Assembly (NCBI GenBank): GCA_963727045.1
Contig: CAVSES010000001.1
Location: 868,001 to 932,000, forward strand
Direction: 5' to 3'
Length of the DNA: 64,000 nt
Source: Bog-1198 sp963727045
GTDB lineage: Bacteria > Pseudomonadota > Gammaproteobacteria > Steroidobacterales > Steroidobacteraceae
The first letter of the stretch is position 1, and each line of letters starts with the position of its first letter. The position numbers were made by a program, and so were the translations under genes. The notes under the pieces are model-generated. The model did not search any database and was not told the origin of the DNA. It was given only the letters and a program-made list of their open reading frames with translations. Shown here in pieces: positions 1 to 9,565 of the stretch.

Positions 1-889
1 ATTCCCGCTGCCTGCCGTCGCTGTCGGCGGCGCGGGCCGGGAAGGGACTCGAGCGCAGTTCTTCCAAGACCGGTTGGATGCGCCCGATGGCGCTGCCGGG
101 AATTTTCGCGCAGGGTTCGAAGCGCCGGCATGCTACGTCGAATTTGTGACGCATGGCCGGCGCATAGCTCGGATACCACGGGTAGTCCGGACCGTTCGTG
201 GGATAGGCGCCATCGAGCACAACGGAGCGCAGGACATTCGGGTGCCGTATCGCGAATACCTGCTCGAAGTAGGTTCCGTAGGAATCGCCGTACAAATCGA
301 TCCGGCGGATGTTGAGGGCCTCGAGAATCGCAGCCAGGTCGTCGGCGGCGTACGCGGTGCTGTAGAGCGGCGCGCTGTCGCTCAAACGCCTGCCGCAACC
401 GGCCACCAATTCGATGGTCCATTCCTTCGCGGTCTGCAGCTCGCGGCAATCGATGGCGCCCGAATGCCCGGTGCCGCGATTGTCCATCAGCAGCAGGTCG
501 TTGCGCCGCCGCAGCGGTTCGAACAGGGCGAGATAATCGCCGCGTGACCCGGTGGCGGGATAGCCGGGTCCGCCTTCGGTGGCGACCAAGGTTCCGGCAG
601 GTTCATCCCGGCCGGAATGCGGATAGAACTCGAAATGGATCGAGATTCTTCCCGGCACCGCCCCGGTGGGATCCAGCGGGCGATCGAGTTTGCCGCAATA
701 GGCGGGGACCGACGAACACGGCCGCAGCTCGATCGATCCCATCAGAAACGGCCGGCGGGCGGACTGAGGCGGGGCGTCGTCGCCCCATCCCACGGAGTCA
801 ATACCGCTCAGAGCGAACACTGCACACGCCGCCAACGCCACCGGCGCGCCTCTGCGGCGCTGAATGGCTTCTCGTTGCTCGCCCGCCAT
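1..889 (-). CDS. Secreted alpha/beta hydrolase (S33 / tripeptidyl-aminopeptidase-like), 3' end outside window
   Basis: I translated this frame directly from the complementary strand. It stays open from an ATG at 889 to the window edge, giving 296 residues without a stop. The N-terminus is basic (QRRRG) and then hydrophobic (VALAACAVFALSG), like a signal peptide. The body has alpha/beta-hydrolase landmarks: an oxyanion-hole EGGPG motif, DNRGTGHSG, and the nucleophile elbow GDSYG. Together these are typical of the S33 proline-iminopeptidase/TAP branch, which cleaves N-terminal residues from short peptides. The Asp and His of the triad should lie in the missing C-terminal part. The gene is divergent from the Rieske gene at 1010. 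The fold is clear; the substrate is unknown. Confidence 0.85.
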   Translation of the reverse strand, partial: MAGEQREAIQRRRGAPVALAACAVFALSGIDSVGWGDDAPPQSARRPFLMGSIELRPCSSVPAYCGKLDRPLDPTGAVPGRISIHFEFYPHSGRDEPAGTLVATEGGPGYPATGSRGDYLALFEPLRRRNDLLLMDNRGTGHSGAIDCRELQTAKEWTIELVAGCGRRLSDSAPLYSTAYAADDLAAILEALNIRRIDLYGDSYGTYFEQVFAIRHPNVLRSVVLDGAYPTNGPDYPWYPSYAPAMRHKFDVACRRFEPCAKIPGSAIGRIQPVLEELRSSPFPARAADSDGRQRE

Positions 890-1009
890 GGGCGCAAGTC
901 TACGCATTCGCGGCGCTGTCGTATATGTCGTAAAACATGTCGCGTCGGGGCATAGGCGCGCGATGGAATATTGCTATCGTGGCGGCATCCGAAGAACCAG
1001 GACTGCCTC

Positions 1010-2236
1010 ATGACCGCGCGCGATGCCATGCTCGATCGACTCCGGGGACGCAATCTGGAGACCGCCCTGGAAAGAGAATTTTACTGCAGTCCGCAGGATT
1101 ACCAAGTCGACCTGGACATGATCTGGTATCGCGACTGGCTGTTCGTGGGCCACGACTGCGAAGTGCTGAATCCGGGAAGCTATCTGACGGTGCAGATCGG
1201 CGAGTATCCCGTCGTCGTCGTGCGCGACCGCGACGGCGCCTTGCGCGCCTTCCACAACACCTGCCGGCATCGCGGTTCGAGAATCTGCTCCGCAGAGCGG
1301 GGGACTGCGCCGCGTTTGGTATGTCCCTATCATCAATGGACGTACGCGCTCGACGGCCGCTTGATCGCGGCACGGGACATGGGGGGCGATTTCGACAAGT
1401 CCCGGCATGGACTCAAGCCCGTGCACTGCGCGAGCGTGGGCGGTTACATTTGGGTTTGTTTGGGGAGCGCTGCGCCGGACTTCGAGCCGATTCGGCGACA
1501 CCTCGAACCCTACCTGCTGCCCCACAAGCTGCATCAAAGCAAAATCGCGTTCGAATCGACCATCATCGAGAAAGCCAATTGGAAACTGGTCTGGGAGAAC
1601 AATCGCGAGTGCTATCACTGCGCCGCCAATCATCCGGAACTGATCAGGACATTCCCGGAAGATCCGACCGCGACCGACGGCGAAGGCGCCGAGTCGAACC
1701 CGAAAACAGCCGCAAAATGGCGGCATTGGGAGTCGATCGGGCTGCCGAGCAAATTCAGCATCTCCGCCAACAACCAATATCGCACCGTGCGCACGCCGTT
1801 GCTCGAGGGAGCCGTCAGCTTCACCATGTCGGGCAAGGCGGCGGTGCGCCGGCCGCTCGCGGATTCCGTCGCGGATCCGGACATCGGCACATTGCTGATG
1901 TTCCACTTTCCGACGACGTGGAATCACGTGCTCGCCGACCACGCCATTTCCTTTCGCGTATTGCCGGTCAGTCCGACCCAGACGCAGTTGACCACCAAAT
2001 GGCTGGTGCATCGCGACGCCGTCGAAGGGGTGGACTACGACCTTGGGGAACTGACCAAGGTCTGGCTGGCCACGAACGCGGCCGACACACGCAACTGTCA
2101 GGAAAATCAAATCGGCGTGAATTCACCGGCCTATGATCCGGCGCCGTATTCCCCGGTGCACGAGGCCGGGGTGACTCAGTTCGTGCACTGGTATTGTTCG
2201 CATCTTGAGGGCAGACTGACGGAAGATGCGCAGTAG
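1010..2236 (+). CDS. Rieske non-haem iron oxygenase, glycine betaine monooxygenase-like (GbcA type)
   Basis: A 408-residue ring-hydroxylating-oxygenase alpha subunit. The Rieske cluster ligands are C85-R-H87 and C105-P-Y-H108, and the mononuclear iron motif is ECYHCAANH with H203 and H208. I chose the ATG at 1010 because AGGA lies 8 bases upstream; the longer TTG-started frame from 971 has no such support. The gene directly precedes soxBDAG on the same strand. That context favours N-demethylation of glycine betaine to dimethylglycine plus formaldehyde, the known role of GbcA relatives. Other Rieske demethylases (stachydrine, carnitine) share the fold. No reductase partner is encoded nearby. 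Confidence 0.8.
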   Translation: MTARDAMLDRLRGRNLETALEREFYCSPQDYQVDLDMIWYRDWLFVGHDCEVLNPGSYLTVQIGEYPVVVVRDRDGALRAFHNTCRHRGSRICSAERGTAPRLVCPYHQWTYALDGRLIAARDMGGDFDKSRHGLKPVHCASVGGYIWVCLGSAAPDFEPIRRHLEPYLLPHKLHQSKIAFESTIIEKANWKLVWENNRECYHCAANHPELIRTFPEDPTATDGEGAESNPKTAAKWRHWESIGLPSKFSISANNQYRTVRTPLLEGAVSFTMSGKAAVRRPLADSVADPDIGTLLMFHFPTTWNHVLADHAISFRVLPVSPTQTQLTTKWLVHRDAVEGVDYDLGELTKVWLATNAADTRNCQENQIGVNSPAYDPAPYSPVHEAGVTQFVHWYCSHLEGRLTEDAQ

Positions 2237-2277
2237 ATTCAATTGATAGACGCGTGAATGCGCTCCCCGGCGCTTCC

Positions 2278-3525
2278 ATGAGGTATTCGGCGTGGTCGCT
2301 GCTGCGCGGTGCGGTGTCGGGGCAGCGGCACTGGCCGGCCGCCTGGCGCGATGCGGCCCCCCGGCAGAACTATGACGTCGTCATCGTGGGCGGGGGCGGC
2401 CACGGGCTGGCTGCCGCCTACTATCTTGCGAAGAACCACGGCGTCACGCGTGTGGCGGTACTCGAGCGGGGGTGGATCGGCGGCGGCAATACGGGACGCA
2501 ATACCACGATCGTGCGTTCGAATTATCTCTATCCGGAAAGCGCGCGCTTGTACGACTTTTCCCTCAAGCTCTACGAGGGACTCTCGCAGGCATTGAATTT
2601 CAACATCATGCTGAGCCAGCGCGGCTTGGTCATGCTCGCCCACAGCCGCCACGACCTGGACGCGATGTCGCGCTGGGCCAATGCCATGCGCATGAATGGA
2701 ATCGCGGCGGAACTGCTGACGCGAGAAGAGGTCGGCAAACTCGCTCCCGCCCTCGACCTCTCGCCGCAGGCGCGGCTGCCCGTACTCGGCGGATTCACGC
2801 AGCGGCGAGCCGGTACCGCACGGCATGACGCGGTCGCCTGGGGCTACGCGCGGGCCGCCTCCGCGCTGGGCGTGGACATCATTCAGAACTGCGAGGTCGT
2901 GGATTTCGTCAAGGAAAACGGCCGGGTCTCGGGCGTCGACACGAACCGAGGACGCATACGCGCCGATAGGGTCGCCATTGCGGCGGCGGGGCACAGTTCG
3001 GTTCTGGCCAAGCTCGCCGGCTTCAAGCTGCCCGTGACCAGCTACGCCTTGCAGGCCATGGTGACCGAACCCATCAAGCCCCTGCTCGACACCGTCGTCC
3101 TCTCCCCCGGCACCGGAGCCTACGTGAGCCAGTCGGACAAGGGCGAAATCGTGATGGGTGCCATGCTCGATTTGTTTCCTTCGTATGCGCAGCGCGGCAG
3201 CTTTGCGGTGAAGCAGGCGATCATCGCAGCGATCCTGGAGTTGTTCCCGTCCTTCAGCCGCTTGAATCTGATGCGTCAGTGGGCAGGCATCGTCGACGTG
3301 GTGCACGATTCGAGCCCGATCATCGGTCCTACGCCGATTCCCAATCTCTATATCAATTGCGGCTGGGGCACGGGCGGCTTCAAGGCCATTCCCGTGGGCG
3401 GATGGACCCTCGCTCACGTGCTGGCCAACGGCCGAAACCACCCCTTGGCAGAGCCATTTCAACTCGAGCGGTTCGTCACCGGCCGCCTGATCGACGAAGC
3501 CGCGGCGTCGGGAATTGCGCACTGA
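2278..3525 (+). CDS. soxB: Sarcosine oxidase beta subunit
   Basis: The FAD/FMN subunit of heterotetrameric sarcosine oxidase, which oxidises sarcosine to glycine and passes the methyl carbon to tetrahydrofolate as 5,10-methylene-THF. The N-terminal RYSAWSLLRG segment is typical of SoxB and supports the ATG at 2278 over the GTG at 2254. The dinucleotide fold IVGGGGHG follows, and then GNTGRNTT. H183 in TARHDAVAWG corresponds to the histidine that binds FMN covalently in characterised SoxB. The length of 415 residues is normal. It is second in the Rieske-soxBDAG block and its stop overlaps the soxD start. Confidence 0.95.
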   Translation: MRYSAWSLLRGAVSGQRHWPAAWRDAAPRQNYDVVIVGGGGHGLAAAYYLAKNHGVTRVAVLERGWIGGGNTGRNTTIVRSNYLYPESARLYDFSLKLYEGLSQALNFNIMLSQRGLVMLAHSRHDLDAMSRWANAMRMNGIAAELLTREEVGKLAPALDLSPQARLPVLGGFTQRRAGTARHDAVAWGYARAASALGVDIIQNCEVVDFVKENGRVSGVDTNRGRIRADRVAIAAAGHSSVLAKLAGFKLPVTSYALQAMVTEPIKPLLDTVVLSPGTGAYVSQSDKGEIVMGAMLDLFPSYAQRGSFAVKQAIIAAILELFPSFSRLNLMRQWAGIVDVVHDSSPIIGPTPIPNLYINCGWGTGGFKAIPVGGWTLAHVLANGRNHPLAEPFQLERFVTGRLIDEAAASGIAH

Positions 3526-3791
3526 TGATGCAAATTCCCTGCATACACTGCGGTCTGCGCGACGAAAGTGAGTTCACGTGCGGGGGCAGTGCGCACATGG
3601 CGCGGCCGGGGCTCGATGCGAGCGATGAGACCTGGGGTGGCTATCTCTATTTTCGCGAGAACCCCAAAGGGCTGCATCTCGAGCGCTGGCGCCATACGTA
3701 CGGCTGCGGACAGTGGTTCAATCTGGCGCGCAATACCGTCACCCATGACATTCTGTCCGTGTACGCCATCGCGGATCCGCCACCCTCATGA
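3525..3791 (+). CDS. soxD: Sarcosine oxidase delta subunit
   Basis: A small 88-residue zinc-binding subunit of the heterotetramer. Cys6, Cys9, His57 and Cys61 (CIHC and HTYGC) match the family's zinc site. The WGGYLYFRENPKG and RHTYGCGQWFN segments are highly characteristic. The start codon ATG overlaps the soxB stop (TGATG), and its own stop overlaps the soxA start, so the three genes look translationally coupled. SoxD has a structural role in the complex and no separate enzymatic activity is known. Confidence 0.95.
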   Translation: MMQIPCIHCGLRDESEFTCGGSAHMARPGLDASDETWGGYLYFRENPKGLHLERWRHTYGCGQWFNLARNTVTHDILSVYAIADPPPS

Positions 3792-6694
3792 CCGCGTCGC
3801 GTTTGGCAGAGCCATTCGGAACGCGCCTCGACCGGTCGAAGCGCCTGTCCTTCCAATTCAACGGCCGCACCTTGAGCGGTCATCCCGGCGATACCCTCGC
3901 CTCGGCGCTGCTCGCCAACGGGGTTCAGTTGGTGGGGCGAAGCTTCAAGCTGCATCGGCCGCGGGGCATCTACTCGTGCGGCGTCGAGGAGCCCAATGGT
4001 CTCGTCGATCTGGGCGGGGGTGCGGCGAGAACTCCGAATATGCGTGCCACCCTGGTCGATCTCTACGAAGGTCTGGTCGCCGAAAGCGTCAATTGCTGGC
4101 CGAGCGTGGGCTTCGATTTGGGGGCCCTCAACAATAAAATGGCTGCGCTGCTGCCGGCAGGCTTCTATTACAAGACGTTCAAGTGGCCCACCTGGCATCT
4201 GTACGAACCGGCGATCCGCCGCATGGCGGGGCTCGGCAGGGCCTCCGGCGAGGCGGATCCTGATCGTTACGAAGAAGCCTCGGCACGGACGGATGTGCTG
4301 GTGGTGGGCGGCGGTCTTGCGGGCTTGAGCGCCGCGGTGGCCGCGGCGGAGGCGGGCGCGGATACGCTCCTGCTCGCGAGCGGCCCGGTGTTCGGAGGGG
4401 CCTTGGCCTGGCGCGCGGATTCCGACGTCGGCGATCTGATCGCGCGCGCGCAGCGCTGCGGGGTGCGCCGGATGACCCGCACCCTGGCATTCGGCGTCTA
4501 CGATCACAATCTCGTGTGCGCGCGCGAGGCCCTGGCGCCTATGCCGGGGCGCGGCGCGAAGGGCGTGCTGCGCGAGCGGCTGTGGAAGATCCGCGCGCGC
4601 GCCATCATTGCCGCCGCCGGGGCGCTGGAGCGCCCGATGATTTTTCCGAACAACGATCGCCCGGGCGTGATGCTGGCGAATGCCGCCGACAAGTATGCTC
4701 ATGCGTTCGGCGTTGCGTGCGGCCAGCGGGTGATCATTGCGGCCAACAGCGATTCCGCCTACGACGCCGCCAGGTCGCTGCGCTCCGCCGGCGTGGATGT
4801 GGTGGCCGTGGTCGATCGGCGTCCGCACACGGACATCGGCGCCCAAGCCGCGCACGTGCGCACATTCGCGGGGGCCGGCATCGCCGAAGTGCGCGGCAAG
4901 CGGAGTGTACGGAGCTGCACGGTGATTTCGCCCGACACGGACGGCGCGCGGCCCGAACGTTTGGAATGCGACTTGATCTTGAGCGCGGGGGGCTGGGTGC
5001 CGACGGTGCACATGCATTCTCAAGCCGGCGGAAAACTGCGCTGGTTGGACGAGTCCGCGATGTTCGTGCCCGATGGCGCGGCGCCCGGCTTATGGAGCGC
5101 GGGCGCCTGCGCGGGAATATTCAACCGCGACACGGCGATGAATCACGCCGCGGAGCTCGGATCCGCTCTGGCGCGCGGAACCGGCGCGCCGTCTGCTGCA
5201 GCGGGCGGCGCCGGCCGGTGCCTGGCGGCCACCCATCTGTCCGGTGTAACCGGAAAGCAGTTCGTGGATCTGCAAAACGACGTCTGCACGGCGGATGTCG
5301 GTCTCGCGGCCCAGGAGAATTATCGGTCGGTCGAGCACCTGAAGCGTTATACGACCACCGGCATGGGCACCGACCAAGGCAAAACCAGCAACATCAATGC
5401 GCTCGTGTTGATGGGTGAATTCACGGGCCGCGAGCCCGCCATGGTGGGTACCACCAAATTCAGGCCGCCGTTCGCGCCGGTCGCCCTCGGGCTGCTTGCC
5501 GGCCGGCGCGTGGGCGCCTTGTACCGGCCGCTCAAGCATCTTCCAGCGCACGAATGGCACCGCGAGCGCGGTGCGCTGTTTGAGCAATTCGGCAACTGGG
5601 TTCGCCCGGCCGCTTACCCTAAGGCCGGCGAGACGCTGGAGGGCGCCGCGCAGCGGGAGGCCGGCGCAGTGCGACGATCTGCCGGCTTGCTCGACGGCTC
5701 GCCTCTCGGCAAGCTCGAGATATACGGACCGGACGCGGCACATTTTCTGGATCTCATGTACGTGGGCACGATGTCGAACTTGAGTCCGGGGCAGGCACGC
5801 TACGGACTCTTGCTGAATGAAAACGGCATCGTCGTCGACGACGGCATCGTCGCGCGGCTCGGACCTCAGCAATACTGGATCAACACCACCAGTGCGGGAG
5901 TCGAGCGCACGGCCGCGGCATTCGAGGAATGGCTGCAGTGTGAGTACACCCAATTGCGCGTGCTGGTGACGCCCGTGACGTCCCGCTGGGGCAACGTCAC
6001 CGTGGCCGGTCCTCGCGCGTGGGATTGGCTCTTCTCCGTGGGCCTTGATGCTGCGTTGGCGCCGGGCGCGATGAAGCACATGACCTTGTCCGAAAGCTCC
6101 TGGGAGGGCATTGCGCTGCGCGTGCTGCGGGCGAGTTTCAGCGGCGAACTGGGATACGAGATCAATCTTCCTGCGGACGAGGTAGCCGGGCTGCTGACGC
6201 GGCTGTGGGAGCGGGCGCCCGAATTCGCGGCGGTGCCTTACGGTATCGAAGCGCTCGAGATATTGCGTACCGAAAAAGGCTACATCCACATCGGTACCGA
6301 CACCGACGGCACGACGTTACCGCAGGACATTGGGCTGGCACGCGGGATCGAACGAAAGGCGGCGAATTTCGTGGGGCGCCGTTCGCTGCTTCGACCGGCG
6401 GCGCGCGACCCGGAGCGCTTTCAATTGGTGGCGCTGACACCGGTCGATGGGCGCACCCGGCTGCCAGTGGGCGCGCAGATTGCGGCAGGTGCGCCGCCGA
6501 CGATGACCGAAGGCCACGTGACCTCCAGCTGCGTAAGCCCGGAACTCGGGCGCCCGGTCGCTCTCGGCATGTTGTCGCGCGGTGCGCAGCGTCTCGGAGA
6601 GAGGATCCGGGTGCACCACTTGGGCACCGTGACCGAGGCCGAGGTGGTCAAGGCGCCGTTCATCGATCCGTCCGGGGCTCGTCTGCGTGGATAG
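3788..6694 (+). CDS. soxA: Sarcosine oxidase alpha subunit
   Basis: A 968-residue subunit of normal SoxA length. The N-terminal domain is ferredoxin-like in fold and includes the RPRGIYSCGVEEPN signature. A NAD-binding Rossmann region follows (VLVVGGGLAGLSAA near residue 172), and the C-terminal half is a GcvT-like folate-binding domain (ELGYEINLP, EILRTEKGYIHIG). It is the subunit on which THF accepts the methylene carbon. It overlaps soxD by four bases at the start, and the soxG start lies within its last codons. Confidence 0.95.
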   Translation: MTASRLAEPFGTRLDRSKRLSFQFNGRTLSGHPGDTLASALLANGVQLVGRSFKLHRPRGIYSCGVEEPNGLVDLGGGAARTPNMRATLVDLYEGLVAESVNCWPSVGFDLGALNNKMAALLPAGFYYKTFKWPTWHLYEPAIRRMAGLGRASGEADPDRYEEASARTDVLVVGGGLAGLSAAVAAAEAGADTLLLASGPVFGGALAWRADSDVGDLIARAQRCGVRRMTRTLAFGVYDHNLVCAREALAPMPGRGAKGVLRERLWKIRARAIIAAAGALERPMIFPNNDRPGVMLANAADKYAHAFGVACGQRVIIAANSDSAYDAARSLRSAGVDVVAVVDRRPHTDIGAQAAHVRTFAGAGIAEVRGKRSVRSCTVISPDTDGARPERLECDLILSAGGWVPTVHMHSQAGGKLRWLDESAMFVPDGAAPGLWSAGACAGIFNRDTAMNHAAELGSALARGTGAPSAAAGGAGRCLAATHLSGVTGKQFVDLQNDVCTADVGLAAQENYRSVEHLKRYTTTGMGTDQGKTSNINALVLMGEFTGREPAMVGTTKFRPPFAPVALGLLAGRRVGALYRPLKHLPAHEWHRERGALFEQFGNWVRPAAYPKAGETLEGAAQREAGAVRRSAGLLDGSPLGKLEIYGPDAAHFLDLMYVGTMSNLSPGQARYGLLLNENGIVVDDGIVARLGPQQYWINTTSAGVERTAAAFEEWLQCEYTQLRVLVTPVTSRWGNVTVAGPRAWDWLFSVGLDAALAPGAMKHMTLSESSWEGIALRVLRASFSGELGYEINLPADEVAGLLTRLWERAPEFAAVPYGIEALEILRTEKGYIHIGTDTDGTTLPQDIGLARGIERKAANFVGRRSLLRPAARDPERFQLVALTPVDGRTRLPVGAQIAAGAPPTMTEGHVTSSCVSPELGRPVALGMLSRGAQRLGERIRVHHLGTVTEAEVVKAPFIDPSGARLRG

Positions 6695-7238
6695 TTCGGC
6701 GACCGGTTCCTGGAAAATCGAAGCGGATGGCCTGCGCGTCGCCGCGCGCCTCGGATGGCACGGTGCTTCATTGCGCCATTTCACCCGCGACGGCATGTTT
6801 GCCACGGCGGTGCGCGATGGCATCGGGCAGTCGCTGCCCCTGCCGCTGCAAGCCGTGGCCTTCAGCCCGCCCGCCCACGACGCGCAGGCCGTGCTGGCGT
6901 GGCGCAGTCCCACCGAGACGCTCTTCCTTTGCAGCAGCAGCGCGGTATTCGCTCAAGTCGAACGGCGGCTTGCCGACGCGGCGGATGGCTGCATGGTGGA
7001 TCAGACGGGCGGCATCTCGATGGTGGAAGTGCAGGGGCGCAGAGCCTTCGATCTGCTGCAGCGGATTGGCGGCCGGGCGGGCATCCCGGCTTTAAGCGAA
7101 GCGCGCGGCAGCCGAATGGCCGAAGTGCACGTGCTCACCGCCTGCATCCAACCCGGGGAGTACCTATTGCTCGTCGAGCGCGTGTACGCCGCTCATCTGG
7201 CCGGATGGGTGCGCGCGACCGCCGCGGACATGGGCTGA
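6687..7238 (+). CDS. soxG: Sarcosine oxidase gamma subunit
   Basis: A 183-residue SoxG-family protein starting at a GTG eight bases inside the end of soxA, consistent with translational coupling. SoxG subunits are divergent truncated GcvT-like folds. The conserved QTGGISMVEVQGRRAFDLLQR stretch is what I rely on, together with position after soxBDA. It completes the four-gene sarcosine oxidase set in the usual BDAG order. Confidence 0.9.
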   Translation: MDSSATGSWKIEADGLRVAARLGWHGASLRHFTRDGMFATAVRDGIGQSLPLPLQAVAFSPPAHDAQAVLAWRSPTETLFLCSSSAVFAQVERRLADAADGCMVDQTGGISMVEVQGRRAFDLLQRIGGRAGIPALSEARGSRMAEVHVLTACIQPGEYLLLVERVYAAHLAGWVRATAADMG

Positions 7239-7245
7239 ACGGCCG

Positions 7246-7737
7246 TCACAGCGAGTGTTGGTCGTGTTGACGGGCGGATGCCTGCGTCTTGGCGAATTCC
7301 GCAATCTTGTGATCGACGGGTTCGTCCACATCCGCAAGCCACTTTTCGATGTTTTCGGCCACATCTTGTATGGGGGTGGGCGGATTGAACTCCGTCAGGG
7401 ACAGCCGCCCGAGCCGCAGATACCCGGCCGTTGTCGAGAGCCCGATCATGGTGAACGCCTCTTCAGCCTCGCGCAGCTGAGGAACCGCCCGATCGCGCAG
7501 CTGCTCCGAAAGGGAATGATTCCTCGCGGCCGCCCAAAACTCGCACGCGACGAACAAAACGCGGTCGGCTTGCGAAACCTGGGCAGATCCGGTCGTCGCG
7601 CTGATGAGCACGTCCAGCAATCGTGCGCTCGTGTCCGGCTCGTGTCCGTCCCAATCAGCGGGTGTGTTCTTGTCGTGCAACGGCGCACCTGGCTCGTCAG
7701 ATGTATTGGGTTCCTTGGACGTCAAATATACCTTCAT
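7246..7737 (-). CDS. Uncharacterised acidic protein
   Basis: I do not recognise this 163-residue protein. It looks like a genuine soluble protein: acidic, helix-rich in its middle (residues 45-110), with no signal peptide or membrane segment. Its stop lies only seven bases from the convergent soxG stop. An imperfect hairpin sits immediately upstream of the ATG and there is no clear ribosome-binding site, so expression or the exact start is uncertain. A shorter product, or a spurious frame, cannot be excluded. Confidence 0.5.
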   Translation of the reverse strand: MKVYLTSKEPNTSDEPGAPLHDKNTPADWDGHEPDTSARLLDVLISATTGSAQVSQADRVLFVACEFWAAARNHSLSEQLRDRAVPQLREAEEAFTMIGLSTTAGYLRLGRLSLTEFNPPTPIQDVAENIEKWLADVDEPVDHKIAEFAKTQASARQHDQHSL

Positions 7738-7738
7738 C

Positions 7739-7767
7739 CATCGCCGACGGCGCTTCCGTCGCCGATG
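7739..7767 (-). promoter_or_regulatory. Imperfect 12-bp hairpin abutting the start codon of the 7246-7737 gene
   Basis: The arms 7739-7750 and 7756-7767 pair at 11 of 12 positions around a five-base loop. The structure ends one base before the ATG at 7737 and would occupy the region where a Shine-Dalgarno sequence is expected. It could restrict translation, or may simply be a chance palindrome. Confidence 0.3.
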
Positions 7768-7997
7768 CCGCCGCGCTGCGACGTGATCATGATCCCATCG
7801 CCTGAAAATTTTACAAATGTCGCGCTATGCCGACAGGCGGCAGATTCGCGCCGCACTCTGCATTGCAGAGTAAGCGCAAATGAGTTGCCGGTAAATAGGG
7901 CGCGGCGCGTGGCTGCCATCATCGTAGATGTTCTGTTCGCTATCAGACATAACTTCTGCGGGTTTTCCTGCATATGGCATGACGGCGCGGGCCGGTT

Positions 7998-9515
7998 TCA
8001 TGGCTGAAATGGCGGAAATCTCGCCATGGCTTCCAAGTCGCCGAGCTCCTGATCGTTGCGCACGTAGAGACGGCTTGCATCGCGGAGGGGTTGAAAGTCC
8101 CAAGGCGTGTATCTTCCCACGCGCAAGGCGCCGTACACGAGATGGCGTCGCTGTTGACTCGCGATGACCTCCGCATGCAGGGCCGGAATGTCCCAGCGCC
8201 GCAGCGCCTCGCTGCGGAATTCTTGAACGCGGGCAGCGTGCTCGGGAGCCGCCGCGAGATTTCGCAATTCGTCCGGATCGGCGAGCAAGTCATAGAGCTG
8301 ATCGGGGTCGGCCGGACTGTGCACGAATTTGTACCGCCCGCGTTTGATCATCAGGAGGGGCGATATCGCACCTTCGGCGAGATATTCGCCGAAGACCTCG
8401 TCCCTCGCGGCTTCTCCCGCGAGCTGCGCCCTCAGGCTGCCGCCATCGAGGGGCATTGCGTAATCGGCGCAAACGGCTCCGCCGAGTTCGCACAGAGTGG
8501 GAAGAATGTCGACCAGCGATGCGGAGCCCGCCACGCGATGCGGAGCAAAGCGGCGCGGCGCATGCACGATCAGCGGAATCCGGCACGCCGGCTCGAAGAA
8601 GCTCATTTTGTACCACAGACCGCGCTCGCCCAGCATGTCGCCGTGGTCTGCGAGCAGCATCACGATGGTGTCGTCGGCGAAGCGGGCTTCGGCGAGCGCC
8701 GCGAGAAGTGCGCCGATCTGATCGTCGACATACGATACCGCGCCGTAATAGGCACGCCGCGCGGCGCGGATTTGCGCATGCGTCACCGGTTGCAGGTCGA
8801 GTCCGCAGACGTGACGCAGGCGCCGCGAATGCGGATCGAGCTCATCGGCACCCATGCTGACCCGCGGCATGTCGATCTGCACGTCGGCATAGCGGTCCCA
8901 GTAGTTCTGGGGGATCACGTAAGGATCGTGGGGATGGGTCATCGATGCCACGAGGCAGAACGGGCGCCGATCCCTGGCCCGGGCCATGTCGAACAGCTTC
9001 TGCCGCGCGCTGGCGACGACATCGTCGTCGAAATCGATCTGATTCGTACGTGTGCAAGGCCCGGCCTGGGTGACGGAATCCATCGTGTGATACCAGCTCG
9101 GCCGGTGCTCGAAACGGGTCCAGTCGGGCGTCCATCCGAAATCCGCCGGATAAATGTCGGTCGTGAGCCGTTCCTCGAATCCGTGCAGCTGATCCGCGCC
9201 GCAGAAGTGCATTTTGCCGCTCAGCACGGTCTGGTATCCGGCGCGCCGCAGATAATGCGCGAATGTCGGGACCTGCGCGGGAAATTCCGCGGCATTGTCG
9301 TAGGCGCCGATGGCCGAAACTTGCCGTCCCGACAGGAACGAAAACCGCGACGGCGCGCACAGCGGGCTGTTGCAATAGAACGAATCGAAGACCACGCCGG
9401 AGGCCGCCAACCGGTCGATGTGCGGCGTCTTGGCGGTCTTGTTTCCATAGGCGGGCAGGGCGCGCGCCGTGAGCTGATCCGCCATCAAGATCAAAAAGTT
9501 CGGACGGTCAGGCAC
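7998..9515 (-). CDS. betC: Choline-sulfatase
   Basis: A 505-residue type I sulfatase closely resembling BetC, which hydrolyses choline-O-sulfate to choline and sulfate. The active-site signature is LCAPSRFSFLSGR, whose Cys becomes formylglycine. Other BetC-like blocks are GKMHFCGADQLHGFEERL, TDIYPADFGWTPD, THPHDPY and DHGDMLGERGLWYKM. The start is a GTG at 9515 with AAGGGAG nine bases upstream; the longer frame has no support. It is the last gene of a minus-strand operon beginning with the 12617-14422 lyase. Choline released here could feed betaine breakdown by the oxygenase and soxBDAG genes upstream in the window. Confidence 0.88.
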   Translation of the reverse strand: MPDRPNFLILMADQLTARALPAYGNKTAKTPHIDRLAASGVVFDSFYCNSPLCAPSRFSFLSGRQVSAIGAYDNAAEFPAQVPTFAHYLRRAGYQTVLSGKMHFCGADQLHGFEERLTTDIYPADFGWTPDWTRFEHRPSWYHTMDSVTQAGPCTRTNQIDFDDDVVASARQKLFDMARARDRRPFCLVASMTHPHDPYVIPQNYWDRYADVQIDMPRVSMGADELDPHSRRLRHVCGLDLQPVTHAQIRAARRAYYGAVSYVDDQIGALLAALAEARFADDTIVMLLADHGDMLGERGLWYKMSFFEPACRIPLIVHAPRRFAPHRVAGSASLVDILPTLCELGGAVCADYAMPLDGGSLRAQLAGEAARDEVFGEYLAEGAISPLLMIKRGRYKFVHSPADPDQLYDLLADPDELRNLAAAPEHAARVQEFRSEALRRWDIPALHAEVIASQQRRHLVYGALRVGRYTPWDFQPLRDASRLYVRNDQELGDLEAMARFPPFQP

Positions 9516-9565
9516 GTGGTTCTCCCTTGGTTCAAATGTAGCCCGGCGACCTCGGCCCCCGAGGG

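Noticed and set aside
74..933. Plus-strand open frames at the left edge
   Set aside because: The minus-strand frame encodes a clear alpha/beta hydrolase with GDSYG and oxyanion-hole motifs; the plus frames have no recognisable features.
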